Origin: Alphaproteobacteria bacterium
Lineage (GTDB): Bacteria > Pseudomonadota > Alphaproteobacteria > Sphingomonadales > SMXR01
Reading direction: 5' to 3'
Length of the DNA: 6,297 bases
NCBI GenBank assembly: GCA_004356215.1
Contig: SMXR01000049.1
Coordinates: 1 to 6,297 of the forward strand
The notes below the pieces were generated by a model. The model ran no database searches and had not been told where the DNA came from. It worked only from the letters and a program-made list of their open reading frames with translations. Shown piece after piece: positions 1 through 6,152 of this stretch (position 1 is the first letter of the stretch; each line of letters starts with the position of its first letter). Both the position numbers and the translations under genes were made by a program.

Positions 1-426
1 CATGCCGAGGAATTCTTGTCCGCCTGCCTGCATTTGTCAAAGCTGCCGGACCACGATGTTGCCCGCCGTGATATCAACCTGTTCCATACCGTGGGGCGGG
101 TCACGGTGGACAAAGCGACAACCTTCGGATTTGGCAGCGAAAAGGTTGACCTTCGGTTTGTCGATCACCTTGATCAGTACAATTTCACCGAACTGCCATC
201 AGGAACAATCCTTGGCCGGGTCAACGGCAATGGCAAACCCCCGATCACGGTCTGCAATGAAAGTGGCGATGATGTTACCGATGATTATTTCCTGGTCGAA
301 GAAGGTCTGCTCAAGACCCGCACCGGGGTCATGCCGTCGATGCTGACCAAGGATATAACCATCATCCGCGAAGATTGCCTGTGTTATGTCATGGAGCGCC
401 ACCCGTTTGGAATAGGGGGGACATAG
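1..426 (+). CDS. 3' end of an unidentified protein (5' truncated)
   Basis: Reading frame 1 is open from the first base to a TAG at 424-426, giving the last 141 residues of a protein that begins outside the window. I do not recognise the family. The visible part is soluble-looking, mixed in charge, has no membrane span, and contains an Asp/Glu-rich stretch (CNESGDDVTDDYF, residues about 88-100) and a C-terminal pair of cysteines (EDCLCYVMERHPF, about 124-136). There is no clear nucleotide-binding or metal-binding motif. An internal TTG at position 16 lies in frame but has no obvious ribosome-binding site, and since the frame is open before it, it is unlikely to be the true start. The gene ends 3 nt before the LytTR gene, and the G-run near its end supplies that gene's ribosome-binding site, so the two are probably one operon. 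That the frame codes is fairly sure; the function is unknown. Confidence 0.75.
   Translation, partial: HAEEFLSACLHLSKLPDHDVARRDINLFHTVGRVTVDKATTFGFGSEKVDLRFVDHLDQYNFTELPSGTILGRVNGNGKPPITVCNESGDDVTDDYFLVEEGLLKTRTGVMPSMLTKDITIIREDCLCYVMERHPFGIGGT
414..420 (+). promoter_or_regulatory. Ribosome-binding site for the TTG-started LytTR gene
   Basis: A purine-rich run, ending in six G residues, sits about 9 nt before the TTG at 430. It lies inside the last codons of the preceding gene. It supports TTG at 430 as the start, because the frame has no upstream ATG or GTG with comparable spacing and the first membrane span begins only about ten residues later. Confidence 0.55.
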
Positions 427-429
427 CCA

Positions 430-1230
430 TTGGAAAGTTCTGACCACAGAAATTTTTTTTATGGCACGTTTGCATTATTGGCAGTTGTAACCCTGCTGGC
501 CGGGGCAATATTTTACCGTGTGGTGTATTTTTCGGACAACCCGGTGGCTGGATTTTGGGAGATTTTTTTGTGGCAATTCGTTTCCTGGTTTCCCTGGGTT
601 TTAATTTTTGCCGTGTTTTCCCTGCCAAAGGGAAAGATCGTCCGTCAAGGCATCCAGCGCTGGAATATACCAAGTCATATTGTCGCGGCGTTTACGGTTG
701 CAGCCCTGAATGTGCTTTGGTTCAAATGGTTCAGTGAAAACTTCAGTCCTTTTCTCGGGGTCGAGAACACCCGCTACGGGGTGTTTCAATGGTTCTTTAT
801 TTTCTGGTTTTTCTTCAATTTATTCCTGTACTGGGGATCAGCTTTCTATTTTGGATTGGTTAGGGGCATAAATGAAAGAACGTTTTCCTCCAAAATTGGA
901 AAACATCTGGTGGTTAAAACCGGCAAGGTTTCTGAAGTAATCAAACTATCCGAGGTTTTCTGGATTGAGGCCCAGGATTATTATTCGGTCTTGCATCTCA
1001 AGGACAGCCGCTCGTGGATTAAAAAAACCATGCGCGACCTTGAGAATAATCTTGATTCTGAAAGCTTTGTCCGGGTGCATCGCTCAACAATCATTAATAT
1101 TAATTTCCTCAAGCAAATTGAAAAAGGGCCAACCGGCAAAAATTTCGCCATCATGAAGGACGGCGCAAAAAGATCCATGAGCCGTCAGGGCTGGCGTTCC
1201 TTGAAAAAAATCCTGAAAACAATCCAATAA
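430..1230 (+). CDS. Membrane-anchored LytTR-family DNA-binding regulator
   Basis: Predicted 266-residue transcriptional regulator held in the inner membrane. Seen: four strongly hydrophobic segments at about residues 11-33, 43-64, 82-100 and 118-143, then a C-terminal LytTR domain at about 157-262. Family hallmarks in that domain are VFWIEAQDYYSVLHL (177-191), the FVRVHRSTIININF block (213-226) and the terminal MSRQGW stretch (250-255). LytTR domains bind DNA through a ten-stranded beta fold and are usually joined to a response-regulator receiver. Here there is no receiver domain and no phosphoacceptor; the sensor part is only the four-span membrane module. The start is TTG at 430, chosen because of the G-rich ribosome-binding site before it and the lack of any in-frame ATG until residue 201. 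It follows the preceding gene by 3 nt and is followed by a 127-nt gap before the hydroxylase operon, which it may regulate (inference). The gene looks richer in A+T than its neighbours. Family call is secure; ligand and targets are unknown. Confidence 0.9.
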   Translation: MESSDHRNFFYGTFALLAVVTLLAGAIFYRVVYFSDNPVAGFWEIFLWQFVSWFPWVLIFAVFSLPKGKIVRQGIQRWNIPSHIVAAFTVAALNVLWFKWFSENFSPFLGVENTRYGVFQWFFIFWFFFNLFLYWGSAFYFGLVRGINERTFSSKIGKHLVVKTGKVSEVIKLSEVFWIEAQDYYSVLHLKDSRSWIKKTMRDLENNLDSESFVRVHRSTIININFLKQIEKGPTGKNFAIMKDGAKRSMSRQGWRSLKKILKTIQ

Positions 1231-1295
1231 AATCCAATTCCATTGACCATTGATACTTGTTCTTTTGCGGGCGGTTTTAGCCGCTTCACGGGTTC

Positions 1296-1307
1296 CTTTA
1301 ATTAAAG
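1296..1307 (+). promoter_or_regulatory. Perfect 12-bp palindrome, candidate operator
   Basis: CTTTAATTAAAG is a perfect inverted repeat in the 127-nt gap between the LytTR gene and the molybdenum hydroxylase operon. Its left half, CTTTAA, recurs in direct orientation at 1319-1324, 23 bp further on, about two helical turns. The palindrome contains TTTAAT (1297-1302), a fair match to a -10 element, but I see no good -35 at the right distance. The site could be an operator over the promoter of the hydroxylase genes. There is no direct evidence for a bound protein, and an A+T-rich palindrome of this size can occur by chance. Confidence 0.25.
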
Positions 1308-1344
1308 AGCCTCGAAGTCTTTAAGGTGGGCGCAAAGTTACGAC

Positions 1345-1350
1345 AGGAAA
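1345..1350 (+). promoter_or_regulatory. Ribosome-binding site of the iorA-like gene
   Basis: AGGAAA lies 7 nt before the ATG at 1358 and fixes that start; the encoded protein then begins directly with the first beta strand of the ferredoxin fold, as in its family. Confidence 0.6.
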
Positions 1351-1357
1351 ATAGTTC

Positions 1358-1822
1358 ATGGTCTCGGTTACCGTAAACGGGCAAACACACACTTTTGATG
1401 GCGATTCTGAAATGCCGCTACTATGGTTTTTGCGCGAGAATTTAAACCTCAAGGGCACCAAATTTGGCTGTGGCATAGGGCAGTGTGGCGCTTGCACGGT
1501 TCATATTGACGGGGTTGCCGTGCGCTCATGCATTGTTCAGGTGAGCCTGTTGGACGGCGCAAACATTACCACCATTGAGGGGCTAGCCAAGGAAACGGCT
1601 TTGCATCCGGTCCAGCAAACCTGGATTGATGAGGACGTCCCCCAATGCGGGTACTGTCAAGCAGGCCAGATTATGGCGGCTGTAGATTTTCTAGAAAAGT
1701 ACCCCAACCCCAGCGATGAAGATATCAATGAAAACCTGACTAACATCTGTCGGTGCGGCACCTATTACCGCATCAGAAAAGCCATCCACAGGGCTGCAAA
1801 ACTCAAACGGAGTGGGATGTGA
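1358..1822 (+). CDS. iorA: [2Fe-2S] small subunit of an IorAB-type molybdenum hydroxylase
   Basis: 154-residue iron-sulfur subunit that passes electrons from the molybdenum site of the large subunit to an outside acceptor. Two [2Fe-2S] domains are complete. The plant-ferredoxin-type domain has cysteines C38, C43, C46 and C58 (CGIGQCGAC and SC). The four-helix C-terminal domain has C97 and C100 (QCGYCQAGQ) and C131 and C133 (CRCGTYYRIR). The length is typical of the small subunit of xanthine-oxidase-family two-subunit enzymes such as isoquinoline 1-oxidoreductase and nicotinate or aldehyde dehydrogenases. The symbol names the family; the substrate cannot be read from this subunit. There is no signal peptide, so if the enzyme works in the periplasm this subunit must be carried out with its folded Tat-targeted partner. 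The stop is separated by a single base from the ATG of the large subunit, indicating translational coupling. Confidence 0.93.
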   Translation: MVSVTVNGQTHTFDGDSEMPLLWFLRENLNLKGTKFGCGIGQCGACTVHIDGVAVRSCIVQVSLLDGANITTIEGLAKETALHPVQQTWIDEDVPQCGYCQAGQIMAAVDFLEKYPNPSDEDINENLTNICRCGTYYRIRKAIHRAAKLKRSGM

Positions 1823-1823
1823 T

Positions 1824-3470
1824 ATGGGTGCAATTTCAAATCCAACCCGCCGACAGTTCTTACAATTTTCAGCCACCGGAATAGGCGGCCTGATGGTTGG
1901 TTTGCCCTTGAAAGCCCTGGCGAATGGGGCCTCATTAAGTTCCAGAATCGGGTTTTTTGTAGAAATTCGGCCGGATAACAGCATCATTATTCATGTCCCA
2001 AAACCGGAAATTGGGCAAGGGGTTCATACCTCTTTGCCAATGCTATTGGCTGAGGAACTTGATGCGGATTTTGAATCCATTTCTGTAAAACAACTTCCGG
2101 TCCGTCTCGTCCCGCGGGAAAATGGAGAGGGTTACCGTTGGTTACACGGAAGTCAGGATGTCGGCGGCAGTACATCAATTTCTGATATGTTTAATTTTTT
2201 GCGTCAGGCCGGAGCAGAGGTGCGAAGACGTCTTGTCCTGGTGGCGGCCAATCACTGGGATGTCAGCCCATCAGACTGTAGAACAGAAGAAAACTTTGTT
2301 ATCGACGTATCAGGTGGACGCCGACTTTCTTACGGTGAACTGGCGGCAGCGGCGGTAACCATTCCTGAACCCGACACGCCAACCCCTTTGAAAAATCCCA
2401 ATGAATTCAAGATTATTGGAACCTCTCAAAAAATGAAGGGGGTTGAGCAGATCGTTCGGGGCCAGATGGAATACGGCATCGATGCGGAAATTCCAGGCAT
2501 GCTTCACGCGGTAATCTTGCGCGCGCCTAGCCTGAGTGCCAAGCTTGTATCCTTTGATGCAAGTGAAGCTCTTGCTCTTCCTGGTGTGCGGCATGTTGTT
2601 GCTGTGGAAGGGCCAGAACCAATGGGGGATTTTGCCTTCACGCCAATTGCCGATGGTGTCGCGGTTGTTGCTGATAGCCACTGGCTGGCGTTGAAGGGAC
2701 GAGAACGCCTAAAGGTGAAATGGACCGATAGCCCGATGAGGGACGTGTCATCGAAAAGCCTTGATGAAAAAATCCAGGCGCAAATGAATGAACCGGGCCA
2801 AACCATCCGCAATGATGGCAATTTTGATAGCGCTATTGATGGCGCCGACAAAATTATTGAGCGGGAATATAGCCTTCCATTTGTTTCCCACGCCACCCTG
2901 GAGCCCCAAGGCTGCATCGCCCATGTCCGGGAAGATGGCTGTGACATCATAGTTTCTACTCAGGACAGTTCAGACTGTGTATTCGCTGCCGCCAAGTGGA
3001 CCGGTTTCACCCCGGAGCAAATTAACGTCCGGGTTACCCGCTCAGGCGGGGGTTTTGGCCGGCGATTGGACGAAGATTACGTTCCTGAGGCCGTGCAAGT
3101 TTCAAAGGCCATCGGCGGCAAGCCGGTTCATGTTTTATGGACCCGTGAAGATGATATGCGGAATGACTTTTATCGGCCGCTGGTAAAACACAAATTTCGG
3201 ATAGGCCTGGGCAGTAAGGGTGACATTATTGCCTGGCACCATAAACTGGCTTCTACTGGGCGTTATTTCCGGCGTCCAGGCGTCCCGTCTGAAAATATTT
3301 ATATTCCTGAAATGTGGCTTGATGATTTTCCGGCACAATTAGTTGAAAACATGAAGTTAGATTATTTCTTTGTTGAAACAGCCGTGCCAACTGGTCCCTG
3401 GCGTGCCCCCGGCCATACTGCTAACGTTTTGCTGTGCAAAGCCTGGTGGATGAAATTGCTCATGAAATAG
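1824..3470 (+). CDS. iorB: Molybdopterin large subunit, N-terminal portion ended by a frameshift
   Basis: First 535 authentic residues of a molybdenum hydroxylase large subunit of the isoquinoline 1-oxidoreductase beta type, which binds molybdopterin cytosine dinucleotide and hydroxylates or oxidises its substrate. Seen: a twin-arginine signal at residues 8-14 (TRRQFLQ) with a hydrophobic stretch and an ALA cleavage box at 31-33; cofactor-domain motifs GQGVHTS (64-70), GSQDVGGST (109-117), LEPQ (359-362), GGGFGRR (408-414) and PTGPWRAPGH (522-531). The ATG at 1824 is preferred over the in-frame GTG at 1812: it lies 1 nt after the small-subunit stop and places the twin arginines at the usual depth. 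After V535 the frame runs into 13 residues unlike the family (beginning LLCKAWW) and stops at 3468-3470, while the true continuation lies in another frame. The product as written lacks the catalytic glutamate and should be inactive. Confidence 0.88.
   Translation: MGAISNPTRRQFLQFSATGIGGLMVGLPLKALANGASLSSRIGFFVEIRPDNSIIIHVPKPEIGQGVHTSLPMLLAEELDADFESISVKQLPVRLVPRENGEGYRWLHGSQDVGGSTSISDMFNFLRQAGAEVRRRLVLVAANHWDVSPSDCRTEENFVIDVSGGRRLSYGELAAAAVTIPEPDTPTPLKNPNEFKIIGTSQKMKGVEQIVRGQMEYGIDAEIPGMLHAVILRAPSLSAKLVSFDASEALALPGVRHVVAVEGPEPMGDFAFTPIADGVAVVADSHWLALKGRERLKVKWTDSPMRDVSSKSLDEKIQAQMNEPGQTIRNDGNFDSAIDGADKIIEREYSLPFVSHATLEPQGCIAHVREDGCDIIVSTQDSSDCVFAAAKWTGFTPEQINVRVTRSGGGFGRRLDEDYVPEAVQVSKAIGGKPVHVLWTREDDMRNDFYRPLVKHKFRIGLGSKGDIIAWHHKLASTGRYFRRPGVPSENIYIPEMWLDDFPAQLVENMKLDYFFVETAVPTGPWRAPGHTANVLLCKAWWMKLLMK
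3426..3434 (+). other. Frameshift site in the iorB-like gene (one T missing)
   Basis: The reading frame in use up to here gives aac gtt ttg ctg, while the family-like sequence resumes as ttt gct gtg caa from 3428. Adding one T to the T4 run at 3427-3430 gives N-V-F-A-V-Q-S-L-V-D-E-I-A, which is the expected continuation for this family. The downstream frame has a TAA at 3422-3424 and the upstream frame stops at 3468-3470, so the shift must fall between about 3425 and 3467; the homopolymer is the natural place. It is either a real one-base deletion or a base-calling error. Confidence 0.85.
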
Positions 3471-4066
3471 GGGAAGATCCGCTTGCTTTTAGGCTTCGCG
3501 TTCTGGGCTCTCCGCGGGAAATTCCTTATGGGCAACACGGCGGCCCAATCTTTGATACTGGAAGGATGGCAAATGTCCTTAAAATCGCGGCCCGAAAAGC
3601 CAAATGGGAAACCCCTGTTGCCAAGGGGTTTGGCCGGGGTATCGCCGGACATTTCACGTTCGGGTCTTATGTGGCCCACGTCATTGATGTTCAGGTAACC
3701 GCAGATGATACCCTTAAAATTTTGCGAGTAAACAGTGCGGTTGATTGCGGAATTGCTGTCAATATCAATGGCATTAAAGCGCAAACCGAAGGCTCAATCA
3801 ACGACGGCCTTTCCGCAGCCTTGGGTCAAAAAATAACCCTAAATGCTGGGAAAATCGTCGAAGGAAATTTTGACCAATACGTCATGATGCGAATTGGTAT
3901 GGCCCCCCCGGAGATAAATATAGAAGTGGTGCGCAGCAGCAAACCCCCAAAGGGCATGGGAGAGCCTGCAATGCCGCCTTTGGCACCGGCACTTTGCAAC
4001 GCACTTTTCCAGGCTACCGGCAAACGCATTAGAGCTCTTCCCATTGCTGATCAATTAACTGCCTGA
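3434..4066 (+). CDS. iorB: Molybdopterin large subunit, C-terminal portion (after frameshift)
   Basis: This frame encodes the last 210 residues of the same large subunit; together with the upstream part it would make 747 residues, the normal size for the family. It begins with the family-like QSLVDEIAHEIGEDPLAFRL and ends with the active-site region GMGEPAMPPLAPALCNA, in which the glutamate at residue 177 of this piece (714 in the restored protein, codon 3962-3964) is the conserved base that activates the molybdenum-bound oxygen. The SAVDCGIAVN segment (101-110) is also typical. GTG at 3434 is the first possible start but has no ribosome-binding site, so I read this as a detached gene fragment and not an independent gene. 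No further lesion is visible: the frame is clean up to TGA at 4064-4066, followed immediately by a TAA. The intact remainder suggests a very recent mutation or a sequencing error. Confidence 0.87.
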   Translation: MQSLVDEIAHEIGEDPLAFRLRVLGSPREIPYGQHGGPIFDTGRMANVLKIAARKAKWETPVAKGFGRGIAGHFTFGSYVAHVIDVQVTADDTLKILRVNSAVDCGIAVNINGIKAQTEGSINDGLSAALGQKITLNAGKIVEGNFDQYVMMRIGMAPPEINIEVVRSSKPPKGMGEPAMPPLAPALCNALFQATGKRIRALPIADQLTA

Positions 4067-4125
4067 TAAAAACAATTTTTTTGCCATCACTTTTGTTTGA
4101 AGTCGCGGGAAAACATAGACCGCCA

Positions 4126-4158
4126 CCTTATTTCTCCCTAAGATAAGGCCAAGGGAGA
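4126..4158 (+). promoter_or_regulatory. Candidate RNA hairpin/pseudoknot covering the ribosome-binding site
   Basis: CCTTAT at 4126-4131 pairs with ATAAGG at 4143-4148; the stem can extend by a U-G and a U-A pair (4132-4142, 4133-4141) to leave a seven-base loop CUCCCUA. TCTCCCT at 4133-4139 is in turn perfectly complementary to AGGGAGA at 4152-4158, which is the heart of the Shine-Dalgarno of the Rieske-ThDP gene (ATG 4164). The pairings interleave in H-type pseudoknot order with linkers of 1, 3 and 3 nt when the short first stem is used. Such a fold would hide the ribosome-binding site and could act as a translational switch. The pairings are directly visible; the function is inference, and polypurine ribosome-binding sites pair easily with nearby pyrimidine runs. 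It resembles no riboswitch consensus that I can name. Confidence 0.35.
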
Positions 4159-4161
4159 GGG
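4153..4161 (+). promoter_or_regulatory. Extended Shine-Dalgarno of the Rieske-ThDP gene
   Basis: GGGAGAGGG ends 2 nt before the ATG at 4164, with the central GGAG at a spacing of about 6 nt. It is unusually long and purine-rich and fixes the start codon. It is also the target of the complementary loop described for the upstream leader. Confidence 0.6.
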
Positions 4162-4163
4162 TT

Positions 4164-6152
4164 ATGGCTGACAACAATTCCGAAAAACTGAACTGGTGCA
4201 AGGTGGCCGGGATTGGCGATGTCGCCGAAGGCCGTGTCAAATCCGTCCATGCCCAAGGGGTAACTTTGGCGCTGGTAAGATTTAACGGCCAGTATGCCGC
4301 GATGGAAAACAAATGCCCGCACCAGGGCGGCCCCCTGGGCGAAGGCTCGATCGAACGCGGTGAGGGTGACCAGTGCTGGTTAAGATGCCCCTGGCACGGC
4401 TGGGATTTTGATCCGCTGACCGGCAGACCCCCGGGCGGCCACGAAGATAGTGGCCAGAAAATGTACCCGGTTGAGGCACGCTCTGATGGTATTTATGTTG
4501 GGATTGAGCCAGAAGCCAAAGCTCAGGAAACCATTTCCGATGTTATGGTAAAAACCATGGTCAACTGGGGCGTAACCCACGTTTTTGGCATGGTTGGGCA
4601 TTCCAACCTGGGGCTGGCCGAAGCCCTGAGACACCAGGAAATGAAGGGCAATCTTGCCTTTATCGGCATTCGCCACGAAGGCGCGGCGGCGTTTGCTTGC
4701 TCGGGCTATGCCAAGTTGACCGGAAAACCGGCGGCATGCCTGTCGATTGCCGGGCCTGGCGCCACCAACCTGTTGACGGGCTTGTGGGATGCCAAGGTCG
4801 ACCGCGCCCCGGTGCTGGCGCTGACCGGCCAGGTCAATACCCAGGTATTCGGCCCCGGCGCGTTCCAGGAAATTGATCTTGCCAGCGCCTTTAGTGCTGT
4901 CAGCGCCTTCAGCCAGACGGTTTTGCAAAATTCCAGCCATGCCGAATTGATGACGCTGGCGATGAAAAACGCCATTGTTAAACGCGATGTCTCGCACCTT
5001 ATTTTTCCTGACGAGGTTCAGGTCCAGGTCGCCGATGAGGGCGCCAAACCCTCGGGGCCAAAGGGGCGCATCGCGGCGGATACAATTACCCCGCCCACCG
5101 CTTCGGTCAAGGCGGCGTGTAATCTGATTGGCAAGGCCAAACGGCCACTGATCATTGTTGGCTACGGCGCCCGCGAGGCCATGGGCCCGGTTATCAAGCT
5201 GGCCGAGAGGCTGAAATGCCCGGTGGTCACAACCTTCAAGGCCAAGGGCCAGATTTCAGATAAACATCCCCACGCCGCAGGTGTTTTGGGGCGCAGCGGC
5301 ACCCCGATCGCCAGCTGGTTCATGAACGAAGCGGATTTGCTGATGGTCTTTGGCGCGTCGTTTTCCAACCACACCGGGATCGAACCCTCAAAGCCGATTA
5401 TCCAGGTTGATTTTGAACAAATGGCGCTGGGCAAGTTCCATCCCGTTGAGGCCCCGGTTTGGGGTGAGGTTGGGGTGACCGCCGGGTTGTTTTTGAAGGG
5501 TCTGGGTAAAAAGAAGGCACTTGACCAGCGTGCCGAGCTGGCGGACCGTTGGAAAATGTGGCGCCGGGAAAAAGCCTCGCGGCGCAAGGAAGACCGGGGA
5601 AAAGGGCTTAATTCGGCCACCGTATTCCATGCGTTATCGAAACTGGCCCCCAAAAATGCTGTGATCGCCGTTGATGTTGGCAACAACACCTACAGCTTTG
5701 GCCGCTATTTCGAATGCTCCGAACAACGGGTTCTTATGTCGGGTTATCTTGGCTCAATCGGTTTTGGTTTTCCCGCTGCCATGGGTGCGTGGGCGGCCAC
5801 CCAGGCCGATAAAAACCACAAAGGCCGGCCGGTTCTTTCGATCTCCGGCGATGGTGGTTTTGGCCAGTATATGGGCGAGGTCACAACCGCGGTGAAATAC
5901 CGCATGAATATCACCCATATTCTTTTGAACAACTTTGAGCTGGGCAAAATATCGAAGGAACAAATTGCCGGCCACTGGCAAGTCTGGCAAACCAGCCTTC
6001 ATAACCCAAGCTTCGCTGCCTTTGCGAAAATATGCGGCGCCTTTGGTGTCAAGGTCACCAAGCCCGACCAGCTTGAGGCGGCGATTAAAGCAGCCCTCAA
6101 ATACGATGGCCCGGCGATCGTCGAGATTATGACCGACGGGGAATTGATATAA
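4164..6152 (+). CDS. Fusion of a Rieske [2Fe-2S] domain with a ThDP-dependent pyruvate oxidase/acetolactate synthase-like enzyme
   Basis: 662-residue cytoplasmic protein. Residues about 9-115 form a Rieske ferredoxin domain with both ligand pairs intact: C51 and H53 (CPHQGGPL) and C75 and H78 (CPWHGWDFD). After a short linker comes a full three-domain thiamine-diphosphate enzyme. The pyrimidine domain (about 122-290) carries the catalytic glutamate E172 in IRHEGAAAFACSGYAK and the AGPGATNLLTGLWDA loop. The central domain spans about 312-446. The pyrophosphate domain (about 484-660) carries GSIGFGFPAAMG (530-541) and the cofactor motif from GDGG (562-565) to NN (589-590). Family members cleave a 2-keto acid such as pyruvate; FAD-dependent pyruvate oxidases hand electrons to a carrier, which makes an attached Fe-S domain plausible as an electron outlet (inference). 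It lacks the extra C-terminal membrane-binding tail of PoxB. The substrate is not determinable. It is preceded by its own 97-nt leader and coupled to the next gene by TAATG. Confidence 0.9.
   Translation: MADNNSEKLNWCKVAGIGDVAEGRVKSVHAQGVTLALVRFNGQYAAMENKCPHQGGPLGEGSIERGEGDQCWLRCPWHGWDFDPLTGRPPGGHEDSGQKMYPVEARSDGIYVGIEPEAKAQETISDVMVKTMVNWGVTHVFGMVGHSNLGLAEALRHQEMKGNLAFIGIRHEGAAAFACSGYAKLTGKPAACLSIAGPGATNLLTGLWDAKVDRAPVLALTGQVNTQVFGPGAFQEIDLASAFSAVSAFSQTVLQNSSHAELMTLAMKNAIVKRDVSHLIFPDEVQVQVADEGAKPSGPKGRIAADTITPPTASVKAACNLIGKAKRPLIIVGYGAREAMGPVIKLAERLKCPVVTTFKAKGQISDKHPHAAGVLGRSGTPIASWFMNEADLLMVFGASFSNHTGIEPSKPIIQVDFEQMALGKFHPVEAPVWGEVGVTAGLFLKGLGKKKALDQRAELADRWKMWRREKASRRKEDRGKGLNSATVFHALSKLAPKNAVIAVDVGNNTYSFGRYFECSEQRVLMSGYLGSIGFGFPAAMGAWAATQADKNHKGRPVLSISGDGGFGQYMGEVTTAVKYRMNITHILLNNFELGKISKEQIAGHWQVWQTSLHNPSFAAFAKICGAFGVKVTKPDQLEAAIKAALKYDGPAIVEIMTDGELI
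6138..6143 (+). promoter_or_regulatory. Ribosome-binding site of the last gene
   Basis: GGGGAA inside the final codons of the Rieske-ThDP gene lies 8 nt before the ATG at 6152, supporting that overlapping start. Confidence 0.5.

Noticed and set aside
1271..1284. GCGG-loop-CCGC hairpin as a terminator for the LytTR gene
   Set aside because: The stem has only four strong pairs and no T-run follows, so it does not qualify as an intrinsic terminator.
1334..1359. Pair of near-matches to LytTR boxes (AAAGTTACG and ATAGTTCAT)
   Set aside because: Each misses the consensus by one position, the spacing (17 bp) is shorter than usual, and the second overlaps the start codon of the small-subunit gene.
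1812..1823. GTG at 1812 as the start of the large subunit
   Set aside because: It would add only four residues, overlaps the small-subunit gene, and has no better ribosome-binding site than the ATG at 1824, which lies 1 nt after the upstream stop and gives a standard Tat leader.
2504..2950. 148-codon minus-strand open frame inside the large-subunit gene
   Set aside because: It is antisense to clearly conserved molybdenum-hydroxylase coding sequence, and its translation has no family-like features.
3425..3434. Programmed -1 frameshifting in the large subunit
   Set aside because: The in-phase heptamer is C GTT TTG, which does not fit the X XXY YYZ slippery pattern, and I noticed no strong downstream stem or pseudoknot. 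A one-base deletion or base-calling error is simpler.
4067..4081. A-run and T-run just after the large-subunit stop as a terminator
   Set aside because: There is a T-rich tract but no G+C-rich stem before it, so termination here cannot be supported.
4126..4163. A known riboswitch class such as preQ1 before the Rieske-ThDP gene
   Set aside because: Only the general pseudoknot-over-ribosome-site layout is similar; conserved nucleotides of the known small riboswitches are not visible.
4380..4997. 205-codon open frame on the minus strand
   Set aside because: It lies fully antisense inside the Rieske-ThDP gene, shows no recognisable domain, and is explained by the codon bias of the real gene on the + strand.
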